64,000 bases of DNA from Nocardia colli (GCF_008704205.1 NZ_VXLC01000001.1:1-64000); one strand, 5' to 3'; counted from the stretch's first letter, positions 26,566 to 37,773 are shown. Numbers and translations: made by a program. The notes: a model not told the origin generated them from the letters alone.

Positions 26566-28668
26566 CTACTCGCCGGTCGCCTTGGCGATGATCTCCTTCG
26601 ACACGTTGGCCGGAACCTCCGCGTACGAGTTGAACACCATGGAGTAGTTCGCCCGGCCCTGGGTCTTCGACCGCAGGTCACCGATGTAGCCGAACATCTC
26701 CGAGAGCGGAACCAGCGCCTTGACGACACGGGCACCACTGCGTTCCTCCATGGCCTGAATCTGGCCACGGCGGGAGTTCAGGTCGCCGATCACATCGCCC
26801 ATGTAGTCCTCGGGCGTGATGACCTCGACCGCCATGAGCGGCTCGAGGATCACCGGACCGGCCTTACGGGCCGCTTCCTTCAGTGCCTGGGAACCGGCGA
26901 TCTTGAACGCCATTTCCGACGAGTCGACGTCGTGGTAGGCGCCGTCGAGCAGGATCAGCTTCAGGTTCACCAGCGGGTAGCCCGCGAGCACACCGTACTG
27001 CATGGCATCCTGCGCACCGGCGTCCACCGAAGGGATGTACTCGCGCGGAACGCGGCCACCCGAGACCTTGTTCTCGAACTCGTAGGTCGCGCCGTCTTCG
27101 CCGACGAACGGCTCGATGGCGATGATGACCTTCGCGAACTGGCCGGAGCCACCCGTCTGCTTCTTGTGGGTGAACTCGAGCTTCTCGACCTTCTTGGTGA
27201 TCGTCTCGCGGTAGGCCACCTGCGGCTTGCCGACGTTCGCCTCGACCTTGAACTCGCGCTTCATGCGGTCGACAAGGATGTCGAGGTGGAGCTCGCCCAT
27301 GCCGCCGATGACGGTCTGGCCGGTCTCCTGGTCGAGCTTGACCGAGAACGTCGGGTCTTCGCGGGCCAGCTTCTGGATCGCGGTGCCGAGCTTCTCCTGG
27401 TCGGACTTGGTCTTCGGCTCGATCGAGACCTCGATGACCGGGTCCGGGAAGGTCATGGACTCGAGCACGACCTGGTTCTGCGCGTCACTGAGGGTGTCAC
27501 CGGTGGTGGTGTCCTTCAGCCCGATCACGGCGTAGATGTGACCGGCAGACGCGGTCGCGACCGGCATCTCCTTGTTGGAGTGCATCTGGAACAGCTTGCC
27601 CAGACGCTCCTTCTTGCCCTTGGTCGAGTTGACGACCTGGGCGCCGGAGGCGACCTGACCCGAGTACACGCGCACGTAGGTGAGCTCACCGAAGAACGGG
27701 TGCACAGCGATCTTGAACGCCAGCGCCGCGAACGGCTCGTCGACGCTCGGCTTGCGGGTCAGCAGCTCGTCTTCCTTGCCGGGAACGTGGCCGGTGGCGG
27801 CCTCCACGTCCAGCGGCGAGGGCAGGTAGTCGATGACCGCGTCGAGCATGGGCTGAACGCCCTTGTTCTTGAACGCGGAACCACAGAGCACCGGGTAGAG
27901 CTCGGAGTTGACCGTCATCTTGCGGATGGCGCCCTTGATCTCCTCGATCGAGAGCTCCTCGCCGCCGAAGAACTTCTCCAGCAGCGCCTCGTCCGACTCG
28001 GCGACGGTCTCCAGCAGTTCCTGGCGGTACTGCTCCGCGCGGTCCTTGAGATCGGCCGGGATCTCGACGACCTCGTACTCTTCGCCGAGCTTGGTCTCGC
28101 CCTTCCAGACCTTCGCGTTCATCTCGACCAGGTCGACGATGCCCTCGAAGTCGTTCTCGGCGCCGATCGGCAGCTGGATGACCAGCGGCTTGGCCCCGAG
28201 ACGATCCTTGATGGTCTGCACGGTGAAGTAGAAGTCCGCGCCGAGCTTGTCCATCTTGTTGACGAAGCAGATTCGCGGCACGTCGTACTTGTCGGCCTGA
28301 CGCCACACCTGCTCGGACTGCGGCTCGACGCCTTCCTTGCCGTCGAACACCGCAACGGCGCCGTCGAGCACGCGCAGCGACCGCTCCACCTCAACGGTGA
28401 AGTCGACGTGCCCGGGGGTGTCGATGATGTTGATCTGGTTGTCTTTCCAGAAGCACGTGGTAGCCGCGGAGGTGATGGTGATACCACGCTCCTGCTCCTG
28501 CTCCATCCAGTCCATGGTGGCTGCACCATCGTGGACTTCACCGATCTTGTAGGTGATGCCGGTGTAGAAGAGGATGCGTTCAGTTGTGGTCGTCTTGCCC
28601 GCATCAATGTGGGCCATGATGCCGATGTTGCGGACCTTGTTCAGGTCGGTGAGCACGTCCTGTGCCAC
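26566..28668 (-). CDS. fusA: Elongation factor G
   Basis: 700 residues. [15 protein letters not shown] (G1), DTPGHVDF (G3) and NKMDK (G4) mark the GTPase; the C-terminal domains IV-V end [20 protein letters not shown]. It drives ribosomal translocation. Gene order rpsL-rpsG-fusA-tuf is the standard str operon. Confidence 0.99.
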   Translation of the reverse strand: MAQDVLTDLNKVRNIGIMAHIDAGKTTTTERILFYTGITYKIGEVHDGAATMDWMEQEQERGITITSAATTCFWKDNQINIIDTPGHVDFTVEVERSLRVLDGAVAVFDGKEGVEPQSEQVWRQADKYDVPRICFVNKMDKLGADFYFTVQTIKDRLGAKPLVIQLPIGAENDFEGIVDLVEMNAKVWKGETKLGEEYEVVEIPADLKDRAEQYRQELLETVAESDEALLEKFFGGEELSIEEIKGAIRKMTVNSELYPVLCGSAFKNKGVQPMLDAVIDYLPSPLDVEAATGHVPGKEDELLTRKPSVDEPFAALAFKIAVHPFFGELTYVRVYSGQVASGAQVVNSTKGKKERLGKLFQMHSNKEMPVATASAGHIYAVIGLKDTTTGDTLSDAQNQVVLESMTFPDPVIEVSIEPKTKSDQEKLGTAIQKLAREDPTFSVKLDQETGQTVIGGMGELHLDILVDRMKREFKVEANVGKPQVAYRETITKKVEKLEFTHKKQTGGSGQFAKVIIAIEPFVGEDGATYEFENKVSGGRVPREYIPSVDAGAQDAMQYGVLAGYPLVNLKLILLDGAYHDVDSSEMAFKIAGSQALKEAARKAGPVILEPLMAVEVITPEDYMGDVIGDLNSRRGQIQAMEERSGARVVKALVPLSEMFGYIGDLRSKTQGRANYSMVFNSYAEVPANVSKEIIAKATGE

Positions 28669-28804
28669 GGAAATCTTCCCCGCTCGTAGCTAGATGGGAT
28701 TTTCGGGGACGACCCTGTGGTCGTCTCTGTTCAACGCCGGCTGCGGCAGGTTGGTGCCGCGGCCGGCTGTGCCTCCCGACCCGAAACTACGGGCCGGGCA
28801 GACG

Positions 28805-29275
28805 TCACCAGCGGTAGTGCGCGAAGGCCCGGTTCGACTCGGCCATCTTGTGGGTGTCCTCACGACGCTTCACCGAGGCGCCGAGACCATTGCTGGCATC
28901 GAGCAGCTCGTTGGCGAGACGCTCGACCATGGTCTTCTCGCGGCGAGCGCGGGAGTAGTTGACCAGCCAGCGCAGGGCCAGCGTGTTGGAACGGCCCGGC
29001 CGAACCTCGACGGGCACCTGGTAGGTGGCGCCACCGACGCGGCGGGGCTTCACCTCGAGGGCAGGCTTGACGTTGTCCAGCGCGCGCTTCAGGGTGACGA
29101 CCGGATCGGTGCCGGTCTTGTCGCGCGCCTGCTCCAGCGCGCCGTAGACGATGCGCTCGGCGGTGGACTTCTTGCCGTCCAGCAGGATCTTGTTGACCAG
29201 CTGAGTGACCAGCGGGGACCCGTAGACCGGGTCGTTGATCAGCGGACGCTTGGGTGCGGGGCCCTTGCGTGGCAT
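28805..29275 (-). CDS. rpsG: 30S ribosomal protein S7
   Basis: 156 residues, with the S7 signature [20 protein letters not shown] and a C-terminus ending [13 protein letters not shown]. It nucleates assembly of the 30S head. One base separates it from the rpsL stop; fusA starts 136 nt later. Confidence 0.99.
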   Translation of the reverse strand: MPRKGPAPKRPLINDPVYGSPLVTQLVNKILLDGKKSTAERIVYGALEQARDKTGTDPVVTLKRALDNVKPALEVKPRRVGGATYQVPVEVRPGRSNTLALRWLVNYSRARREKTMVERLANELLDASNGLGASVKRREDTHKMAESNRAFAHYRW

Positions 29276-29276
29276 A

Positions 29277-29651
29277 TCAGCTCTTCTCCTTCTTGGCGCC
29301 GTAACGGCTGCGGGCCTGCTTGCGGTTCTTCACACCCTGGGTGTCGAGCGAGCCACGGATGATCTTGTAGCGGACACCGGGAAGGTCCTTCACACGGCCG
29401 CCGCGGACGAGCACCATCGAGTGCTCCTGCAGGTTGTGGCCCTCGCCGGGGATGTACGCCGTGACCTCGACCGCGCTGGTCAGGCGAACGCGCGCGACCT
29501 TACGCAGCGCGGAGTTCGGCTTCTTCGGAGTCGTGGTGTACACGCGAGTGCACACGCCACGACGCTGCGGGCTGCCCTTGAGCGCCGCGGTCTTCGTCTT
29601 GGAGACCTTGTCGCGGCGACCCTTGCGGACCAGCTGGTTGATGGTTGGCAT
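29277..29651 (-). CDS. rpsL: 30S ribosomal protein S12
   Basis: 124 residues. It contains [17 protein letters not shown] and GVRYKIIRG, the decoding-centre segments. Lys43 and Lys88 equivalents, where streptomycin resistance changes occur, both read Lys ([16 protein letters not shown] region). AAGGAAAG precedes ATG 29651. First gene of the str operon. Confidence 0.99.
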   Translation of the reverse strand: MPTINQLVRKGRRDKVSKTKTAALKGSPQRRGVCTRVYTTTPKKPNSALRKVARVRLTSAVEVTAYIPGEGHNLQEHSMVLVRGGRVKDLPGVRYKIIRGSLDTQGVKNRKQARSRYGAKKEKS

Positions 29652-29920
29652 AGACCGGCTTTCCTTATTAGTTACGCGGTGTCTGAAACTTCATGTCTTG
29701 GTCATCGAGCTTTCACTCGCACGTCCGGCCACGTTTTACGTGCCCCGAGGTCGGGCGTGTCGCGCGTGGTGTAGGGCCCGAATTGCGGGCACGCTGGAGG
29801 TGTCAGCCGCTTTCGCTGGCCTACGGTCACGCACGAACTTGCCCGTATGCTTCCGGGCACAGCGATCCACGATACTCGTGGTCGCGACACAGGGTCAAAG
29901 CGGGGTCGCTACCGACCCCG
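29652..29920. other. Intergenic region upstream of rpsL
   Basis: 269 bases between rpsL and the DUF3558-type lipoprotein stop. It must hold the str operon promoter and leader; I see no gene and no clear attenuator hairpin. Confidence 0.5.
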
Positions 29921-30457
29921 CTACCTGGCCAGGTTCAGGGTCAACTCTACGAGTTTCTTCGCGCCCGCGCACGGATCCGGATGCCCGGATCCCTGCCGAT
30001 AGTTGATCCAGAACCCGATCACGCCTTGATCCGCCGCGCCCGCGCTGACCCCGCAGGAGTCCGGATCGTTCGGCCGCCGCGTCTCCAACCCACGCCGGCC
30101 CTGCACGGTGATGTTGTTCGTCGAGTACCCCAGCTTGTCGTTATTGGCCTTCTCGTTGTTCAGCGAGCCGATCTCGTACCAGTTCAGGGTGACCAGCGCG
30201 CCTTGCACGTCCCACATGCAGACCGCGCCGTAGAACGACGGCTGCGCCGCGGTTCCCTTGACCCCGACCGCATCGGCGATCTGCTCGGGCGTGACGATTT
30301 CGCACTCGCGCAGCAACTTGTCGAAGTTGGTGTTGACGGTGTCCCCGGTCCCCGAGCCGGCGGGGTGGGCGGACCCACTGACCGTCTGACCGCAGGCGGA
30401 CACGGTAGCTGTGATGGTCAACACGGCGGCGGCCACGGCTATTCCGCGAAGCTGCAT
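29921..30457 (-). CDS. DUF3558-type lipoprotein (second of a tandem pair)
   Basis: 178 residues from ATG 30457 (GAAGGGG upstream). The lipobox is VSAC. The mature part shows the DUF3558 pattern of paired Cys: RECEIVTPEQIADAVG, AVCMWDV, DSCGVSAG and DPCAGAKKLVELTL. Function is unknown; the family is common on mycolata cell envelopes. It lies 14 nt after the paralogue at 30472-31002, so the pair is an operon. Confidence 0.85.
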   Translation of the reverse strand: MQLRGIAVAAAVLTITATVSACGQTVSGSAHPAGSGTGDTVNTNFDKLLRECEIVTPEQIADAVGVKGTAAQPSFYGAVCMWDVQGALVTLNWYEIGSLNNEKANNDKLGYSTNNITVQGRRGLETRRPNDPDSCGVSAGAADQGVIGFWINYRQGSGHPDPCAGAKKLVELTLNLAR

Positions 30458-30471
30458 GGTCGTCGTCCCCT

Positions 30472-31002
30472 TCACTTCAGCCGCTGCACGGTCAGCTCCG
30501 CCAGCTTGTGCATCAGGTCGCACGGGTTGGCGGTGGGCGGGGCGAAGAGCCCGAAGGACATGGACCATTCGAAGAAGTCGTCGTCGAGTTGCACGGCGAG
30601 GTCGCAGATCCGGCTGTCCGGCTCGAGCGCCTGCCAGCCGGCGCGGCCGCCGACGTCGATCGTCTGGGTGGGGCGACCCTGCGTGGTCACCCAGGCCTTC
30701 TCGCGGGCGATCGGACTGCCCCGGTAGGACGCGAAGGTGACGGTGGGCGAGCCCAATCCGGCGGTCTGCCAATTGCAGCCGACCGAATTCTTCAGCACCT
30801 GGGAGGTCTGACCGATTCCGGTCAGGGTGCGCACCTCGTCGTCGGTGACATTTCCGCACTCGCCGACGAACGGTCCGAGCGCGGCCACTTTCGGCGGCGG
30901 CCGGAGCGGGGTGCTGGTGTTGTCCGAGTCGTTCCCGGAACCGCACCCGGTCAGCACCAACGACAGCACTGCCGCGCAGCCGACCAACGCCCCTATCCGC
31001 AT
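30472..31002 (-). CDS. DUF3558-type lipoprotein (first of a tandem pair)
   Basis: 176 residues from ATG 31002. Lipobox LTGC. DUF3558 features: VGECGNVTDDEVRTLTG, GCNWQT, a central TVTFASY strand and ANPCDLMHKLAELTVQRL. Similar in plan to its downstream neighbour but clearly diverged, so an old duplication. TAGAGT lies 7 nt before the ATG, which points to a leaderless transcript. Confidence 0.85.
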   Translation of the reverse strand: MRIGALVGCAAVLSLVLTGCGSGNDSDNTSTPLRPPPKVAALGPFVGECGNVTDDEVRTLTGIGQTSQVLKNSVGCNWQTAGLGSPTVTFASYRGSPIAREKAWVTTQGRPTQTIDVGGRAGWQALEPDSRICDLAVQLDDDFFEWSMSFGLFAPPTANPCDLMHKLAELTVQRLK

Positions 31003-31009
31003 AGCCTGC

Positions 31010-31015
31010 ACTCTA
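31010..31015 (-). promoter_or_regulatory. -10 element of the DUF3558 pair
   Basis: TAGAGT on minus, 7 nt before ATG 31002; no ribosome site between. Confidence 0.5.
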
Positions 31016-31067
31016 CCCACGCGCACGGTGGGCCAGCCCGGACGACGCGGGCCGCACCGGGGCCCGG

Positions 31068-31274
31068 TCAGCCACTCTGGACCCGTAATTCGTAGCCGCC
31101 GATCGCGTCGATATAGGTGCACTGGGCGGGGCCGGTTTTGTATTTCGACATGGCGACCAGGCAGGCGTCGAGGGTGGGGTAATAGGTGGGTGGGGGGTCG
31201 GCTCGGGTCGTCGCGCTCAGCGGGAGGGCGAGCGCGACGGCCAGTGCGAAGGTGGCGGCAGATCTCTCGAGCAC
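31068..31274 (-). CDS. Small secreted protein
   Basis: 68 residues from GTG 31274, with AGGGGAC 7 nt upstream. Residues 1 to about 25 are a signal peptide (FALAVALALPLSATTRA). The mature 43 residues carry two Cys (DACLVAM, AQCTYID), likely a disulfide. No family recognised; small secreted proteins like this are common in Nocardia. Confidence 0.7.
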   Translation of the reverse strand: MLERSAATFALAVALALPLSATTRADPPPTYYPTLDACLVAMSKYKTGPAQCTYIDAIGGYELRVQSG

Positions 31275-31343
31275 TGCGACAGTCCCCTAAGCATCCGGCG
31301 AATCCCAAGCAGCGTACTGCCGGATACTCAGGGCCACAACCGA

Positions 31344-32585
<1,242 letters not shown>

Positions 32586-32663
32586 TTAGGCAACAGCGGC
32601 GATTTTCGATAGACACTCTGGCGAATTCGGCTAGGAAGTGCCCTTGAATGCTGGACAATTTGA

Positions 32664-32687
32664 ATAGCATCAGCTGGCTGGTGCTAT
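32664..32687. promoter_or_regulatory. Palindromic operator between hpd and the Lrp regulator
   Basis: ATAGCATCAGC-TG-GCTGGTGCTAT: 11-bp arms with one mismatch and a 2-base centre. It lies in the 171-nt divergent gap, about 105 nt from hpd and 42 nt from the regulator. A smaller hairpin (GGCTGG-AATC-CCAGCC) lies at 32692-32707. Binding by the Lrp protein is inferred. Confidence 0.5.
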
Positions 32688-32729
32688 CCATGGCTGGAAT
32701 CCCAGCCTGTGCTCGGAACGGAGGCCGCC

Positions 32730-33251
32730 ATGTCACGAACGCCGGCGAAACTTGACGAACTCGATCTCGCGATCCTGACCGCGATGCACGAATACCAGAA
32801 GGCGGGCATTCTCGAACTGTCCCGCCGGACGCGAGTGGCCAGAGCCACGGTGCAGTCCAGGATCGGCCGGATGGAGGAGTCCGGCGTCATCGCCTCCTAC
32901 GATCCGCAGATCGACGTCACCGCAGCGGGTTTCGATGTGCAGGCCTTTGTCACGCTGGAGATCGCGCAGGGTGCGCTGGACGCGGTCGCGGCCGAACTGG
33001 AAACGATCCCAGGGGTTTTGGAGGCGTACGCGACCACCGGCACCGGCGACGTGTGGTGCCGGATCGGCGCGGACTCGCACGCCGGATTGCAGTCGGTGCT
33101 GCTGAGCATCGATCGGACCTCGTCGGTGGTGCGGTCGCACAGCGTGATCGTGCTGTCGACCGTGGTGCCGTTCCGCACGCTGCCGTTGCTGCGCACGCTC
33201 GATCCGGCGGGGAACACGAAGGCGCCGGCCTATCGGGCGCACGAGCGGTAA
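32730..33251 (+). CDS. Lrp/AsnC-family regulator, probably of hpd
   Basis: 173 residues from ATG 32730 with GGAGG 5 nt upstream. N-terminal helix-turn-helix (LDLAILTAMHEYQKAG to TRVARATVQSRIGRMEESGV), C-terminal RAM/AsnC ligand domain (VQAFVTLEIAQG, TGTGDVWCRI). Divergent orientation to hpd suggests it controls tyrosine catabolism in response to an aromatic amino acid. Confidence 0.88.
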   Translation: MSRTPAKLDELDLAILTAMHEYQKAGILELSRRTRVARATVQSRIGRMEESGVIASYDPQIDVTAAGFDVQAFVTLEIAQGALDAVAAELETIPGVLEAYATTGTGDVWCRIGADSHAGLQSVLLSIDRTSSVVRSHSVIVLSTVVPFRTLPLLRTLDPAGNTKAPAYRAHER

Positions 33252-33256
33252 CCGGG

Positions 33257-33910
33257 TCATTGCCTGCCGATGCGGGTGACCAGTCCGTGCACGTGCGCCT
33301 GCGCGGCGGCACGTGCGGCCTCGGCGTGGCCTGACTCGAGCGCCTCGACGATGTGCCGGTGCTCGCGCAGCGCGACCCGGCGGTTGAGGTCGGAGCGCCA
33401 CAGGTCACCCCGGTAGAGGTGAGTCTGGGCCTCGAGGCGGGCCAGCTCGTCGGCGAGCGGGCGATTGCCCGCCCGCTCACGGATGAAGGTATGGAACTCG
33501 ACGTCGAGCTCGGTGTCGCGCGCGGTGTCCGGGCCGGCGCGCAAGTTCTCCTCCTGCGTGGCCAGGATGGTCGCCAACTCGGCGAGGTCGGTCTCGGACA
33601 GCCGGGTCGCCGCCGCCGCGGCGGCCAGCCCGTCCAGCACGGCCCGGACCGCGAGGACGTCGCGCACCTGCTCGTCGCCGATCGCGGCGACCCGGGCCCC
33701 CGCATGCCGCACATTGACCGCCAGCCCCTCGTAGATGAGCTGCTGGACGGCCTCGCGGACCGGGCTGCGACTGACCCCGAGCCGGGCCGCCAGCGCGGGC
33801 ACGCTGAGCGGGTGCCCCGGCTCGAGTTCGCCGGTGAGAACCAGCTGCCTGACCTGGCGGTGCACGGACTCGCCGAGCAGGGCGGAGCTCGTCGCGTCGT
33901 CGTCGGTCAT
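33257..33910 (-). CDS. GntR-family regulator (FCD/FadR type)
   Basis: 217 residues from ATG 33910, AAAGGA 8 nt upstream. N-terminal winged helix (GHPLSVPALAARLGVSRSPV REAVQQL pattern) and a C-terminal all-helical FCD domain with metal-binding style residues (DVEFHTFIRERAGN, REHRHIVEAL). Last gene of the six-gene operon, 32 nt after the oxygenase, so it probably senses that pathway's substrate or product. Confidence 0.88.
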   Translation of the reverse strand: MTDDDATSSALLGESVHRQVRQLVLTGELEPGHPLSVPALAARLGVSRSPVREAVQQLIYEGLAVNVRHAGARVAAIGDEQVRDVLAVRAVLDGLAAAAAATRLSETDLAELATILATQEENLRAGPDTARDTELDVEFHTFIRERAGNRPLADELARLEAQTHLYRGDLWRSDLNRRVALREHRHIVEALESGHAEAARAAAQAHVHGLVTRIGRQ

Positions 33911-33942
33911 CGCGTGGGTCCTTTCCGTGTCCGGAGGTGAAG

Positions 33943-34932
33943 TTACCCCTGCGGGCGGTAGTTGGCCTGTACCCGCTGGGTGAGGAAGTCGGCCGCGGTC
34001 ACCGGCGGGTACTTGCCCTGCGGTCCCTGGATGACGGCGTCGCGGTCGGCCTGCGCGAAGTAGGCGATGCTGTAGCGGTCGCCCTGGTATTCGCCCGCGC
34101 CCGGGCTGCGCACGCGATGGAAGTTCGACGGCAGCAGGTCGTCGCTCCACCGGGTGAGCATGTCGCCGATGTTGCAGGTGATCAGGCTGGACGACGGGGT
34201 GATCGAGGTCCATTCCTGCTCGGCCATCTCCTTGCCGGGGCACACCTGCAAGCCGCCCTGCCCGTCACGCTGGAAAAGCAATGTCAGACAGTCGAAGTCG
34301 GTGTGCGCGCCGGCCCGCCAACGGCCTTCGACGCCGCGTAGTTCCGCGGGCACCGCGAAATAGTGCAGCAGCCGCAGCGTGCTCTGATACTGCGCGGAAC
34401 TCGGGTCGTGCGCCCTGGTGAAGTGATCCCGGTCGAAGGCGAGCCGATCGGCGAAGCAGGAGAGCACCTGCATCGCGACCGACCAGGCCTGGTGCTCGAA
34501 ATCCAGGATGGCGCTGCGGAATCCGGCGAGTTCCTGCTCGCTCGGCCACAGCTCGGCCATGTGCGGGCGGGTGACCTGGTAGGACTCCTTCTGATCCGGG
34601 ACGCCGATGGACGGGCGCACCTGGCTCAGGCTCTCCCAGCCCGCGTTGTTCGCTTTGACCAGTGGGTATTTGGCCTTCACCGGTTCGGGGAGGGCGAAAA
34701 ACTTTGCGGTGAGCTCGAATACGGTGTCGATCCGGTCCTGCGGAATGCCGTGGCCGGCGAGCTGGAAGAAGCCGATCTCGGTGGCGGCCGACCACAATTC
34801 GTCGGTGATCTCGGCGCGGCGGCCGGTGAAATCGGTCAGGTCGATCACCCGGATCTCCCGGTCGGTCTCCCGGCCGAGGCCGCCCATCTGCTGCTCGCGG
34901 GAAACCTCGGACAGGTCGTAGCTGGCGGTCAT
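33943..34932 (-). CDS. Isopenicillin N synthase-like Fe(II)/2-oxoglutarate oxygenase
   Basis: 329 residues. N-terminal DIOX_N part (GFFQLAGHGIPQDRID, the classic IPNS-superfamily motif), then the double-stranded beta helix with metal ligands H-x-D (GAHTDFDCLTLLFQ) and distal His (PSNFHRVRSP) and the 2OG-binding R-x-S (RYSIAYF). Such enzymes hydroxylate small substrates; relatives act on plant hormones, thymine and others. Its place with an amidohydrolase and an uptake system suggests oxidation of an imported heterocycle. True penicillin synthesis is not supported: no ACV synthetase is nearby. Confidence 0.85.
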   Translation of the reverse strand: MTASYDLSEVSREQQMGGLGRETDREIRVIDLTDFTGRRAEITDELWSAATEIGFFQLAGHGIPQDRIDTVFELTAKFFALPEPVKAKYPLVKANNAGWESLSQVRPSIGVPDQKESYQVTRPHMAELWPSEQELAGFRSAILDFEHQAWSVAMQVLSCFADRLAFDRDHFTRAHDPSSAQYQSTLRLLHYFAVPAELRGVEGRWRAGAHTDFDCLTLLFQRDGQGGLQVCPGKEMAEQEWTSITPSSSLITCNIGDMLTRWSDDLLPSNFHRVRSPGAGEYQGDRYSIAYFAQADRDAVIQGPQGKYPPVTAADFLTQRVQANYRPQG

Positions 34933-34960
34933 GATGTCCGTCCTTGTCTGCGTGGGTGAT

Positions 34961-36127
34961 TCATCCGGCGACGCTGATCGCCGGGTTCAGGAACTCTTTG
35001 GTGATCAGGTCGCGCGCGGTCAGTCCGGCGGGCACCGCGGCACCGCCGCGGCGCAGGATGGGGGCGAACTCGTCGATGACGCGCTGCACCCTGGCCTCGT
35101 CGAAACTGCCGAGCACACCGTCGGTGTCGTTGCCGATCAGGCCGCCGTCGATCAGCGCCTTGGATCCGTAGGCGGCCAGTTCGGCGCTGTACGGGCTGAA
35201 ATTGGCGCTCTTGGCAACGATGTCGACGACGGTGTCATCGATGTGGCCGGGATCGGCCCGGAATTGCGCTGTCGCCCTTTGGATCATCGGGACGAGCCGT
35301 TGCAGGCAGGGGCGCAGCTCGGCCAGCCGGTCGGCCCGGACGTTCACGGTGCGCGCGTAACCCTCGTAGCCGACGTCGCGCAGCAGTTGGTAAGCCACCG
35401 GCTTGCCCCAGGCGCGGACCTCGTGCTCGTAGACGTACGGTTCGGAATTCAGGAAGCCCTGCTGCGCGAAGGACGGCCCGGCGACGAAGCGCGACGGGGC
35501 GTTGTCGTAGGAGTTGTCGATCTGCTTCGCGTCGACCAGGCCGCGCGACACCAGCCAGTCCGGGTAGAGCTGACCTTGCGAAACTACTATCGGCGCACCG
35601 GATTTCCCGATATCGGCGATGCCGTGCCAGTCCGGGTGCGTCTTCGGATCCCACATGAGCAGCTGGGGACTGTTGCGCAGCAAGGTCGTCACGGCGACGA
35701 TCGGCTGCGCCCCCGCGGCGGCGATGGCGTGTTCGGAGTGCGCCAGGCCGAGGGTGATGCTCTGGTCGACGTACATCTGCGACGGCACCGTCTGGAATCC
35801 GATGGCGGGCCCGCCCGCTCGAATCTCCAGCTTCACCCCGGTGTCTTTGCCGTCGGTCACCAGCGGACCGGTGACCTTGTTGTGGTCGGAATCGACCCGG
35901 TAGCCGGGACCGAGCAGGCCGAAGATCGGACCGGAATCGGTCTCCGGTTCCCACTGCAACTGCACCACGACGGTGCCCGGGCAGATGCCGGACAGCTGCT
36001 GCTCGGCCGGCGCCGCGGGGAGATCCACTGCGGCGGTGTCGGATTCGCTACTGGAGCAGGCTGCTCCAGACACGACGGCAAGGGTCGCGAGGGCGGCTAT
36101 GCCGAGCCGGCGAAGGGGTGTTCTCAT
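34961..36127 (-). CDS. ABC transporter substrate-binding lipoprotein (NMT1/THI5, NitT/TauT type)
   Basis: 388 residues from ATG 36127, GGAG 6 nt upstream. The signal peptide ends in the lipobox SGAAC. The mature part has the NMT1-like features VVVQLQWEPETDSGPIFG, YYTDYM-like VPSQMYVDQSITLGLAHSE and LLRNSPQLLMWDPKTHPDW. It follows the permease by 15 nt. Family members bind thiamine precursors, nitrate, sulfonates or nucleobases; the ligand here is not decided by sequence. Confidence 0.87.
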   Translation of the reverse strand: MRTPLRRLGIAALATLAVVSGAACSSSESDTAAVDLPAAPAEQQLSGICPGTVVVQLQWEPETDSGPIFGLLGPGYRVDSDHNKVTGPLVTDGKDTGVKLEIRAGGPAIGFQTVPSQMYVDQSITLGLAHSEHAIAAAGAQPIVAVTTLLRNSPQLLMWDPKTHPDWHGIADIGKSGAPIVVSQGQLYPDWLVSRGLVDAKQIDNSYDNAPSRFVAGPSFAQQGFLNSEPYVYEHEVRAWGKPVAYQLLRDVGYEGYARTVNVRADRLAELRPCLQRLVPMIQRATAQFRADPGHIDDTVVDIVAKSANFSPYSAELAAYGSKALIDGGLIGNDTDGVLGSFDEARVQRVIDEFAPILRRGGAAVPAGLTARDLITKEFLNPAISVAG

Positions 36128-36142
36128 GAGATTCTCCAAGGA

Positions 36143-36985
36143 CTAGCGACCGGACGCGTGCCAGCGGCCGACGGTGAGCTTCTGGGCGGCGGTGAAGAGG
36201 GCGAAGACGAGCACGCCGAACAGCGCGGCCAGCAATAGCGCGGCGATCAGATCCTCGGATTGCAGTCGCGCGCGGTAGTTGTCGAGCAGGGTGCCGATGC
36301 CCGGCCGTCCCTGCGCGAAGAACATGTCGCCGATGATCGCGCCGGTGACGGCCAGTCCGGCGGCGGTGCGCAGGCTGGTCATGATCGACGGCAGCGCGGC
36401 GGGCAGTTGCAGCGCCCAGAGCCTGCGCCAGCGGCTCGCGCGCCCAAGGGTGAAGAGTTCCTGGAGGTTCCGGTCGACGGACTGGATGCCGAATAGGGTC
36501 ATGGCAATGATCGGATGGATGGCGATCAGCACGCAGACGATGGTCCGCGCGGCGGTGCCGTAACCGAACCACAGCCCGATCAGCGGAACCACGGCGAGCA
36601 CTGGAATCGCCTGAAGCACAACCGCATAGGGATATACCACGCGCTCGATCGGCTTGGCCTGACTCATCAGGACCGCGATCGCGACGCCCAGCACCGCCGA
36701 CACCGCGAGCCCGCTCACCGCCACCTTCGCGGTGACCGCGAGCGCGCGCAGCATCACCTCGAGCTTGATCGGATTCGCCAGCGACTCGGCGAAAACCGCG
36801 TGCGGCGGCGGTAGCAGGAAGCGGCGGCTCGGACCGAGCAGCACCATCGAGACCAGGTACCACGCACCGATCGCCAACCCGAAGGACACCACGGGCGGAA
36901 GGAGTTTGGTGACCGCGGCGCGGGGACGGACAACGATCCGCCGAATCGGCCGGACCAGGGTTACGGGTGCCGCGATACTGACCAT
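36143..36985 (-). CDS. ABC transporter permease (NitT/TauT type)
   Basis: 280 residues from ATG 36985 (GGAGG 7 nt upstream). About six membrane segments; the EAA-like cytoplasmic loop is FTLGRASRWRRLWALQLPAALPSI. The start overlaps the ATPase stop by one base (TGATG). Confidence 0.92.
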   Translation of the reverse strand: MVSIAAPVTLVRPIRRIVVRPRAAVTKLLPPVVSFGLAIGAWYLVSMVLLGPSRRFLLPPPHAVFAESLANPIKLEVMLRALAVTAKVAVSGLAVSAVLGVAIAVLMSQAKPIERVVYPYAVVLQAIPVLAVVPLIGLWFGYGTAARTIVCVLIAIHPIIAMTLFGIQSVDRNLQELFTLGRASRWRRLWALQLPAALPSIMTSLRTAAGLAVTGAIIGDMFFAQGRPGIGTLLDNYRARLQSEDLIAALLLAALFGVLVFALFTAAQKLTVGRWHASGR

Positions 36986-37773
36986 CAGCAGGCCTCCTTC
37001 AGGGAATGCGAAGCGCGCGAGACCAACTCGGTGAACGCCGGATCGAAGCGCAGTTCGCGGTCGCGCGGGTAGGGCAGGTCCACGTCGATCACCTCGTGCA
37101 CCCGGCCCGGCCGCGCGGACATGACGACGACGCGGGAGGCGAGGAACACCGCCTCCGACACCGAGTGCGTGATGAACAGCGCGGTGAAGGCGTTGTCCCG
37201 ATACAGCCGGAGCAACTCCTCCTGCATGTTCAGCCTGGTCAGCTCGTCGAGCGCGCCGAAAGGTTCGTCGAGCAGCAGCAGTTGCGGCTCGAGCGAGAGG
37301 GATCTGGCCAGCGACACCCGCATCCGCATGCCGCCGGACAGCTGGCTGGGCAGGCTGTTCGCGACGTCCGCGAGGCCGACCGCGGCCAGCGCCCGAAGTG
37401 CGCGCTGCCGCCTGGTCTTTCGGTCGATGCCGCGCAGTTCGGCGGACAGCTCCACATTGCGCAGCACCTTGCGCCACGGCAACAGGGTGGCCTCCTGGAA
37501 GATGAAGCCGATCGAATCCGCTTGCACAGCAACGGCTCCCGAGGTGGCCCGCTCCAGTCCCGCGGCGAGCCGCAGCAAGGTGGACTTGCCGCAGCCGGAC
37601 GGCCCGACCACGGCGACGAACTCGCCCGTGCGTAGCTCGAGCCCGATGTCGGCCAGCGCCTCGGTTCCCGTCGGGCCGCCGAATCGCTTGTGCACGTTGA
37701 CGAACGAGACCGCCGGGCCCGAGAGCTGCGTCCCCGCACCGGCTTCCGGCAGTGTCTCCGCGTAGCGCGTCAT
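36985..37773 (-). CDS. ABC transporter ATP-binding protein (NitT/TauT type)
   Basis: 262 residues from ATG 37773, GAAGGTG 5 nt upstream. Walker A GPSGCGKST, Q-loop GFIFQEATLLPW, signature LSGGMRMRVSLARSL, Walker B LLLLDEPFGALDE and the switch His (FITHSVSEA) are intact. It energises the permease encoded next. Confidence 0.94.
   Translation of the reverse strand: MTRYAETLPEAGAGTQLSGPAVSFVNVHKRFGGPTGTEALADIGLELRTGEFVAVVGPSGCGKSTLLRLAAGLERATSGAVAVQADSIGFIFQEATLLPWRKVLRNVELSAELRGIDRKTRRQRALRALAAVGLADVANSLPSQLSGGMRMRVSLARSLSLEPQLLLLDEPFGALDELTRLNMQEELLRLYRDNAFTALFITHSVSEAVFLASRVVVMSARPGRVHEVIDVDLPYPRDRELRFDPAFTELVSRASHSLKEAC

Noticed and set aside
25452..28689. Very long plus-strand frames (344 and 774 codons) opposite tuf and fusA
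   Set aside because: Highly expressed genes with strong codon bias give long antisense frames; no ribosome site or domain supports them.
33943..34932. True isopenicillin N synthase and beta-lactam cluster
   Set aside because: The IPNS-like fold is shared by many oxygenases, and no ACV synthetase or acyltransferase is present.
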